9,198 bases of DNA from an uncultured Collinsella sp. (GTDB lineage Bacteria; Actinomycetota; Coriobacteriia; Coriobacteriales; Coriobacteriaceae), in NCBI GenBank assembly GCA_900544755.1, contig UQWQ01000076.1, forward strand, positions 1 through 9,198. The letters run 5' to 3'. Every line of letters begins with the position of its first letter. Within the stretch, counting starts at the first letter, position 1. Below are positions 5,285-9,198 of this stretch, in pieces. The notes beneath the pieces were generated by a model that saw only the letters and a list, made by a program, of their open reading frames with translations, was not told the DNA's origin and ran no database searches. Position numbers and translations under genes: made by a program.

Positions 5285-6061
5285 ATGGCACGGATCCTGA
5301 TCGTAGAGGACGAGGAGAAAATCGCCCGCTTTGTGACACTCGAGCTGGAGCACGAAGGCTACCAGGTGGAGCACGCCGCTGACGGCCGCACCGCCGTTGA
5401 CCTGGCGTTGGAGCGCGACTACGATCTGATTCTGCTCGATGTACTGTTGCCGCAGCTCAACGGCATGGAGGTGCTGCGGCGCGTACGCAAGCACAAGGAT
5501 GTGCCGGTGATTATGGTCACCGCGCGCGATGCCGTGATGGACAAGGTGGCAGGGCTTGACGCCGGTGCTGACGATTACCTGACCAAGCCTTTTGCGATCG
5601 AGGAGCTGTTCGCACGGATCCGCGTGGCGTTGAAGCGCGCTGAGGCCGTACGGGCGGCTTCGGGCGTTAGCGGCGTTGGGGTCGGGGAGGGCGCTACGGG
5701 TGCCGGTACCGCCGCGACGTCCCCGGCTGGCGACTCGGCCAAGACCTCTGCCTCGCCCTCCCCCACCGCGCTCACCGTGGGCTCGGTCGCGCTCGATCCC
5801 GACCGCCGCGAAGTCACGGTCGGCGGCTCGCCCATCGTGCTGACCGCCCGCGAGTTCGATGTCCTCGCCCTGCTTATGGCACATGCCGGCACCGTGCTCA
5901 CGCGTGAGCGCATTGCGCACGAGGCGCTAGGCTACGACTATGTGGGCGACACCAACAACGTCGACGTGCACATCGCGCACCTGCGTGCCAAGATCGAAGA
6001 CGCCGGCGGTGCCCGCATCATCCAGACCGTGCGCGGGGTGGGCTATGTCTGCCGCGCGTAA
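5285..6061 (+). CDS. OmpR/PhoB-family response regulator
   Basis: This is the DNA-binding output protein of the two-component system, phosphorylated by the kinase encoded next. The receiver domain (about 3-118) shows the acidic pair E8/D9, phospho-acceptor D52 in LILLDVLLP, T79 in MVTA and K101 in TKPF. The winged-helix DNA-binding domain (about 163-257) includes LTAREFDVLALLMAHAG, NNVDVHIAHLRAKI and the terminal TVRGVGYVCRA. The linker (about 122-162) is about 40 residues of Gly, Ala, Ser and Thr, longer than usual in this family. The start at 5285 lies 5 nt after GGGGG (5275-5279). An ATG at 5281 is in another frame. The 3' end overlaps the kinase gene by 17 bp. Target genes are unknown. 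Confidence 0.95.
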   Translation: MARILIVEDEEKIARFVTLELEHEGYQVEHAADGRTAVDLALERDYDLILLDVLLPQLNGMEVLRRVRKHKDVPVIMVTARDAVMDKVAGLDAGADDYLTKPFAIEELFARIRVALKRAEAVRAASGVSGVGVGEGATGAGTAATSPAGDSAKTSASPSPTALTVGSVALDPDRREVTVGGSPIVLTAREFDVLALLMAHAGTVLTRERIAHEALGYDYVGDTNNVDVHIAHLRAKIEDAGGARIIQTVRGVGYVCRA

Positions 6062-7340
6062 CGACGAGGCTAAGCGCGTCACCTCCATCGCCCGCGCCAT
6101 CAACTGGAGCTATATGTGGCGCCGCTTGGTGAGCTACGTCTGGCTGGATCTGTTACTGCTGCTTGTTGCGGCGGCGATCCTCGTCTATGGCTACAACCAG
6201 ACGCTGCCCGATGGCGCGTTTACCGCGGGATGGATCCCCGGCGCCGCCGTTCGCAGCATGTCGCTCACCCCTGCGCGCGGCTGGGACCTGACCACGCTCA
6301 CCTATACCGTCGAGCTCGCGCGTAACACCAAGACCTTCCCCCTCGCACAGGACCTCGTCACGCTATGGCCTCTCTACCTTGTCGTTGCGAGCTGGCAGGT
6401 TATCAGTGTGCTCAACATGCTCGGCGGCGCCCGCCGCGTGCGCCGCACTATGGCGCCGCTCAACGACCTTGCCCTGCGCGTTGACGAGCTCGGCCGCATG
6501 CAGCTCACCGGCGGCAAGATGGAAACGCTCGAGCAGGCCATCGAGCGCGCAAGCGTCGACTCGCCGAGTGTCACCACCGGCGACGCCGACCTAGCAAGCA
6601 TCGAGGTTGCACTCAACCGCCTACTGCGCCAGATGCAAGAGGCAAAGCTGCAGCAGATGCGCTTTGTCAACGATGCAAGCCACGAGCTACGAACGCCCAT
6701 CGCGGTGATTCAGGGCTACGTAAACATGCTCGACCGCTGGGGCAAAGACGATCCGGACGTGCTGGCGGAGTCCATCGCGTCCCTCAAGGCCGAAAGCGAG
6801 CACATGCAAGAGCTTGTGGAGCAGCTGCTGTTTTTGGCGCGCGGCGATGCCGGGCGCACGGTCCTGCGGCGTGCGAATACCAACCTGGCCGCACTGGTCG
6901 GCGAGGTATGCGAGGAGTCACAGATGATCGATGCCGAGCACACGTATCGGCTGGCGTACGACACCACGCTTGTCAGCGACCCGCGCTGCGACGCGCCCGT
7001 CGACGTGGCGCTCGTGAAGCAGGCTCTGCGCGTGATCGTGCAAAACGCCGCCAAGTATTCGGACGCGGGCACGCCCATCTCGTTTGGCGTAGCGCCGGAT
7101 GCGGGCGCGGGCACGATCGACATAAGTGTTGAGGACGAGGGCATCGGCATGGACCAGGAATCCGCAGCTCACGCATTCGAACGGTTCTACCGCGCCGACA
7201 ACGCGCGCGATGCCGGCGCGCAGGGCTCGGGTCTGGGACTTGCCATTGCCAAGTGGATCGTCGATAGCCATGGTGGTGTCATTGGCGTGACCTCAGTCGA
7301 GGGCGTCGGCAGCCGCTTTACGATTCGCCTGCCACGATAG
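6045..7340 (+). CDS. Membrane sensor histidine kinase
   Basis: This kinase senses an envelope or external signal and phosphorylates the response regulator just upstream. I place the start at the ATG at 6045 (MSAARNDEAKR), giving 431 residues, a 17-bp overlap with the regulator gene and a GGGGTGGG purine stretch just upstream; the longer frame back to 5940 only shadows the regulator. Transmembrane segments lie at about 32-50 and 104-125 around an external loop of about 53 residues. A HAMP-like linker (about 126-200) follows. The phospho-acceptor is H213 in SHELRTP. The catalytic domain shows the N box (N334 in QNAAKYSD), G1 DEGIGM (364-369), the F box FERFYRAD (378-385) and G2 GSGLGLA (394-400). 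All residues needed for activity are present. The signal cannot be deduced. Confidence 0.94.
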   Translation: MSAARNDEAKRVTSIARAINWSYMWRRLVSYVWLDLLLLLVAAAILVYGYNQTLPDGAFTAGWIPGAAVRSMSLTPARGWDLTTLTYTVELARNTKTFPLAQDLVTLWPLYLVVASWQVISVLNMLGGARRVRRTMAPLNDLALRVDELGRMQLTGGKMETLEQAIERASVDSPSVTTGDADLASIEVALNRLLRQMQEAKLQQMRFVNDASHELRTPIAVIQGYVNMLDRWGKDDPDVLAESIASLKAESEHMQELVEQLLFLARGDAGRTVLRRANTNLAALVGEVCEESQMIDAEHTYRLAYDTTLVSDPRCDAPVDVALVKQALRVIVQNAAKYSDAGTPISFGVAPDAGAGTIDISVEDEGIGMDQESAAHAFERFYRADNARDAGAQGSGLGLAIAKWIVDSHGGVIGVTSVEGVGSRFTIRLPR

Positions 7341-7359
7341 AAAGCCCCTCGGCATAAAT

Positions 7360-7393
7360 AAAGGGATAAGGCCATGCGGCCCTATCCCTTTTT
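7360..7393. terminator. Bidirectional rho-independent terminator
   Basis: AAAGGGATA (7360-7368) and GGCC (7370-7373) pair with GGCC (7378-7381) and TATCCCTTT (7383-7391) around an ATGC loop, with one A/C mismatch. TTTTT ends the plus-strand side. Read on the minus strand, the stem ends in a TTTATTTAT tract. It lies between the kinase gene and the convergent VOC gene and can serve both. Confidence 0.85.
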
Positions 7394-7415
7394 GCTAGCT
7401 ATAGCAGCCTGTGCG

Positions 7416-7790
7416 CTACTCGCGGCACAGATGCACGGCGAAACCGGCGAACTCGCGCTTAAAGTACACGAGCTTGGTACCGCCGTCGGGCAGCAGCACG
7501 CGCGACTCCTCGTTGACCTCGAGCCCGCGCTCGGCAAACCACTTCTCGGCCGCATCGATGTCGTTGACGGCAAAGCCGATGTGGCCCTTGGTGCCACGAC
7601 CGTTCTGCTTCATGACCTCGATCAGCGAATCGTTAAAGTACGAAACCGGGGTCTCGATAACGGGCAGGCCCATCATCGTCGAGAACAGCTCCGCGATCCC
7701 CAGGGCATCTGCCGGGTCGGTGGCGTTAATGCCCACATGGGCAACGCGCATGCCAAAGAGCTCGACCGGATTGGCGTTCTGCTCACTCAT
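7416..7790 (-). CDS. Small VOC (glyoxalase/bleomycin-resistance fold) protein
   Basis: This 124-residue protein has the paired beta-alpha-beta-beta-beta pattern of the vicinal oxygen chelate superfamily: RVAHVGINATDP near the start, IEVM and GHIGFAVNDIDAAEKWF in the middle, and LVYFKREFAGFAVHLCRE at the end. H18, E58, H70 and H120 occupy positions that bind metal in glyoxalase I, though the last is Glu in the E. coli enzyme. From memory, the sequence resembles the C-terminal VOC domain fused to some Firmicutes KDPG/KHG aldolases (VAHVGIN..., GHIA...NDI, GGFAVHL). That hints at keto-acid or sugar-acid metabolism rather than methylglyoxal removal. It starts 11 bp after the EIIB stop with a weak AGG site, so it is probably translated from the EIIB transcript. 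Its substrate is unknown. Confidence 0.82.
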   Translation of the reverse strand: MSEQNANPVELFGMRVAHVGINATDPADALGIAELFSTMMGLPVIETPVSYFNDSLIEVMKQNGRGTKGHIGFAVNDIDAAEKWFAERGLEVNEESRVLLPDGGTKLVYFKREFAGFAVHLCRE

Positions 7791-7801
7791 ACAGTCAGCG
7801 C

Positions 7802-8089
7802 CTACTGAGCCATGACGTCGAGGACGGCCTTCTCGGCAGCGACGCGGTTCATGCCGGTCATGAAGGGCACGCCGCTCACGTACGGGCAGGTGAGGCCCTC
7901 AGGGGCAACGGTGGTGGCGATCAGCAGATCGGCGCCCTCGTCGCAGTAGTCCTTGGCCTCGGAGATGGCGCACTGCACGATCTCGTACTTGTCGGCGTAA
8001 CCGTTGGCGTCGAGCAAGGTGGCGACCTTCTGGGCAACAAGCGTGGAAGTGGCAGCGCCAGCACCGCAAGCCAAAACGATCTTCTTCAT
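7802..8089 (-). CDS. PTS EIIB component, galactitol/lactose type, orphan
   Basis: EIIB proteins carry phosphate from EIIA to a sugar during uptake. The 95 residues begin MKKIVLACGAGAATST, the typical GatB-like phosphate-binding loop with phospho-acceptor C8, and continue with alternating beta strands and helices (VQCAISEA, ADLLIATT, VSGVPFMTGMN). The length is normal for a stand-alone EIIB. GGGAG (8103-8099, minus strand) lies 9 nt before the start. No EIIA or EIIC gene is adjacent: the upstream neighbour is divergent and the downstream gene is the VOC protein. It may serve a PTS encoded elsewhere or act in regulation. Confidence 0.88.
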   Translation of the reverse strand: MKKIVLACGAGAATSTLVAQKVATLLDANGYADKYEIVQCAISEAKDYCDEGADLLIATTVAPEGLTCPYVSGVPFMTGMNRVAAEKAVLDVMAQ

Positions 8090-8191
8090 AGGTAGTGTCT
8101 CCCTTCATGGTTTACTTTAGGTAAGTGTACCGCAGCGAGCGATGGCACTCAGCCTCGATGAGCTTTTATGCCAGTTTGCTTGCGCGCTGCG

Positions 8192-8197
8192 TATAAT
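8192..8197 (+). promoter_or_regulatory. Probable -10 box (TATAAT) of the TPR-like gene
   Basis: A perfect TATAAT is found 55 nt before the start codon at 8253. No strong -35 is visible at the usual distance. It lies downstream of the earliest in-frame ATG (8142), which supports the later start. Confidence 0.45.
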
Positions 8198-8220
8198 ACA
8201 TCTAGTACGTGTTGTCATAC

Positions 8221-8237
8221 CGCTCGCTTTACGAGCG
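8221..8237 (+). other. Leader hairpin just before the ribosome binding site
   Basis: CGCTCG (8221-8226) pairs perfectly with CGAGCG (8232-8237) around CTTTA. The stem ends 3 nt before AAGGA (8241-8245). It could tune translation or mRNA stability, but it is short and may be incidental. Confidence 0.35.
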
Positions 8238-8252
8238 ACTAAGGACCCTAAT

Positions 8253-8876
8253 ATGCCCGATTCCCGCACACTCTGGACCGCCGTCGTTATCATCTGTATC
8301 GCCGTGTCGGTGTTCTTTAGCATCAAAAAACGCACCACGTTTAAGCGCCTGCAGCAGTTGATGGCTGCCAAACAGTGGGACGAGTTCGATCGTTTGCTCG
8401 ACGGCAAACTCACCAGCATGCTGTACCCGCGCTACAACCGCGACTACCTGCGTCTGAACTCCTATCTGCTGCGCGAGGACCACGAGCGCGCCAGCGAGAT
8501 GTTCGACCTACTGCTGGGACTCAACCTCCCCAAGATGCAGCGCGTCGACTTGGTGATTAAGGCCTTTAACTACTATGTTGGCCAGGAGGACCGCAAAAAG
8601 TCCAAAGAGCTGTTGCACGAGATCAAGGGCTTTGAGGGCGGTCAGGCCGAGGCAGTTGCGCACGAGTGTCAGCTGATGTACGACACGATGATCCTCAAGC
8701 GCCACAACGACATTCCCGAGCTGGAGCGCATGCTCGAGGATGTCGGCGACGACCCGGTCAAACGCTGCCGCTTGGAGTACCTGCTGGCCCTGCAATACCA
8801 AAACAAGGGCGACGAGGCAAAGTTCCAAGAGTTCCTGGAGAAGTCGGGCCAACACTCGATGGCCGTCAACGCGTAA
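8253..8876 (+). CDS. Membrane-anchored protein with TPR-like helical repeats
   Basis: I do not recognise a named family. The 207-residue product begins with one hydrophobic segment (about 7-23, LWTAVVIICIAVSVFFS) followed by positive residues (KKR), which suggests a membrane anchor with a cytoplasmic C-terminal part. The rest is helical, with pairs of amphipathic helices typical of tetratricopeptide-like scaffolds: FKRLQQLMAAKQWDEFDRLL, YLLREDHERASEMFDLLLGL, VIKAFNYYVGQEDRKKSKEL and LLALQYQNKGDEAKFQEFL. Such proteins usually mediate protein contacts. The start at 8253 has AAGGA 7 nt upstream and lies after the -10 box; an in-frame ATG at 8142 is less likely. It is transcribed divergently from the EIIB gene and ends 31 bp before a tRNA gene. 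Confidence 0.8.
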   Translation: MPDSRTLWTAVVIICIAVSVFFSIKKRTTFKRLQQLMAAKQWDEFDRLLDGKLTSMLYPRYNRDYLRLNSYLLREDHERASEMFDLLLGLNLPKMQRVDLVIKAFNYYVGQEDRKKSKELLHEIKGFEGGQAEAVAHECQLMYDTMILKRHNDIPELERMLEDVGDDPVKRCRLEYLLALQYQNKGDEAKFQEFLEKSGQHSMAVNA

Positions 8877-8884
8877 CGGACGGC

Positions 8885-8904
8885 TTGTGCTAGACTTCTA
8901 GTCT
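8885..8904 (+). promoter_or_regulatory. Possible tRNA promoter, extended -10
   Basis: TGC followed by TAGACT (8891-8896) resembles an extended -10 about 11 nt before the tRNA. The small inverted repeat AGACT/AGTCT (8892-8896 and 8900-8904) overlaps it. No clear -35 is visible, so transcription by read-through from the gene ending at 8876 is also possible. Confidence 0.3.
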
Positions 8905-8907
8905 CAC

Positions 8908-8992
8908 GGGGGCGTGGCGGAATTGGCATACGCAGGAGACTTAAAATCTCTCGCCGCAAGGATTGTGGGTTCGAGTCCCACCGCTCCTACCA
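8908..8992 (+). tRNA. tRNA-Leu (anticodon UAA)
   Basis: A full cloverleaf can be drawn. The acceptor stem is 8908-8914 with 8982-8988, including two G-U pairs. The D arm has GCG/CGC (8917-8919 with 8931-8933). The anticodon stem is 8935-8939 with 8947-8951 and its loop is CTTAAAA, with anticodon TAA at 8942-8944. The long variable arm (8952-8964) is as expected for leucine. The T arm is GTGGG/CCCAC with loop TTCGAGT. The discriminator A8989 and an encoded CCA (8990-8992) follow. It reads UUA, a rare codon in this GC-rich DNA. Confidence 0.96.
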
Positions 8993-9011
8993 ATCTCCTC
9001 GCGTAAACGTG

Positions 9012-9074
9012 TTCCGTAGCCAAGAGGGCGAGGGTCTTGCCGGAATGGCGGCGTTGTCTGTACGGCTGTTTTTT
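9012..9074 (+). terminator. Possible terminator after tRNA-Leu
   Basis: CCGTA just upstream can pair with TACGG (9061-9065), enclosing CAAGA/TCTTG and GCCG/CGGC hairpins, and a run of six T follows at 9069-9074. The stem is broken and weak, so the call is tentative. Confidence 0.3.
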
Positions 9075-9111
9075 CGCGAAAGGGAAGGCGAAAGCTCTTT
9101 TTCGCGAAAAA
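9070..9111. repeat. Inverted repeat built from two TTTCGCGAAA palindromes
   Basis: TTTTTCGCGAAA (9070-9081) pairs with TTTCGCGAAAAA (9100-9111) around an 18-nt loop. Each half is itself a palindrome, so alternative pairings exist. It lies between the tRNA terminator region and the possible gene start at 9149. It could be an operator or a processing structure. Confidence 0.45.
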
Positions 9112-9148
9112 TGCAGCGCATTGTGGCCGACGGACACTGGATTGGCGC

Positions 9149-9198
9149 ATGAGCACGCGCCGCATTGGCGGCATGATTTACGACGAAAAGAGACGCAA
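9149..9198 (+). CDS. Possible start of a further gene, cut by window edge
   Basis: An open frame from ATG at 9149 (MSTRRIGGMIYDEKRR) stays open to the window end. There is no good ribosome binding site; its ATG overlaps the TGA of a 13-codon frame (9111-9152) as ATGA. A second ATG at 9173 is another possible start. Too little is visible to name a family, and it may not be a gene. Confidence 0.2.
   Translation, partial: MSTRRIGGMIYDEKRR

Noticed and set aside
4583..5920. 445-residue minus-strand open frame opposite the DUF4342 and regulator genes
   Set aside because: The plus-strand genes carry diagnostic domains; this frame has low-complexity Arg/Gly/His-rich content only.
5940..6044. Kinase start at 5940 adding 35 residues
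   Set aside because: The extra residues lie entirely in the regulator gene and are Pro/Ser/Thr-rich without a plausible fold; the ATG at 6045 gives a normal short overlap with a purine-rich site upstream.
8104..8190. Minus-strand promoter for the EIIB gene
   Set aside because: Only weak matches were found (a TACACT-like -10 with a poor -35), not enough to place a promoter.
8142..8252. Longer start for the TPR-like gene at 8142
   Set aside because: The TATAAT box at 8192 and the AAGGA site at 8241 both lie downstream of it and fit the ATG at 8253.
8904..9137. Minus-strand frame with GLEPT and FKSPAYANSA text
   Set aside because: This is the well-known false translation of the antisense of a tRNA gene; the cloverleaf on the plus strand explains it.

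Overview
The window looks like chromosomal DNA of a high-GC gut actinobacterium of the Coriobacteriia, most likely Collinsella or a near relative. This is inferred from GC- and C/G-ending codon use, the mix of genes and the protein flavour; no 16S or other marker is present. The one RNA gene is a tRNA-Leu(UAA) with an encoded CCA. There is no prophage, CRISPR array, integrase or intact insertion sequence.

Layout. Bases 1-350 hold no gene but several palindromes that look like dispersed intergenic repeats, then a TATAAT box in front of recQ. RecQ helicase (351-2333) is followed after 2 bp by a GntR/HutC-type regulator (2336-3091). A 144-bp gap then carries a good sigma-70-like promoter flanked and overlapped by two near-identical double repeats (ATAGAACAACATAGAAC), the most convincing regulatory signal here. 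It drives a two-SIS-domain protein (3236-4204) resembling fructoselysine-6-phosphate deglycase FrlB, closed by a rho-independent terminator. Bases 4205-4723 are gene-free and contain a 167-bp element with 23-bp inverted ends (22/23 matching) and a GC-rich hairpin leader.

The second block is an operon of a UBA-like/DUF4342 membrane protein (4724-5266), an OmpR-type response regulator (5285-6061) and a membrane histidine kinase (6045-7340; I moved its start to 6045 so that it overlaps the regulator by 17 bp). A bidirectional terminator (7360-7393) separates it from a convergent minus-strand pair: a lone galactitol-type PTS EIIB protein (8089-7802) and a small VOC/glyoxalase-fold protein (7790-7416). 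A divergent plus-strand gene (8253-8876) encodes a membrane-anchored protein with TPR-like helices. The tRNA (8908-8992) and a hairpin-rich tail with the possible start of another gene follow.

How the genes may work together. The GntR regulator probably controls the neighbouring SIS enzyme through the twin repeats, which suggests sensing and breakdown of a phosphorylated Amadori-type or amino-sugar substrate. The matching transporter and kinase are not in the window. The DUF4342 protein may be a membrane partner or target of the two-component system. The orphan EIIB-VOC pair has no EIIA or EIIC beside it and may be regulatory or use a PTS encoded elsewhere. No wholly new defence or mobile system is evident; the parts most worth following up are the twin-operator promoter, the palindromic intergenic elements, the orphan EIIB-VOC pair and the DUF4342 two-component operon.
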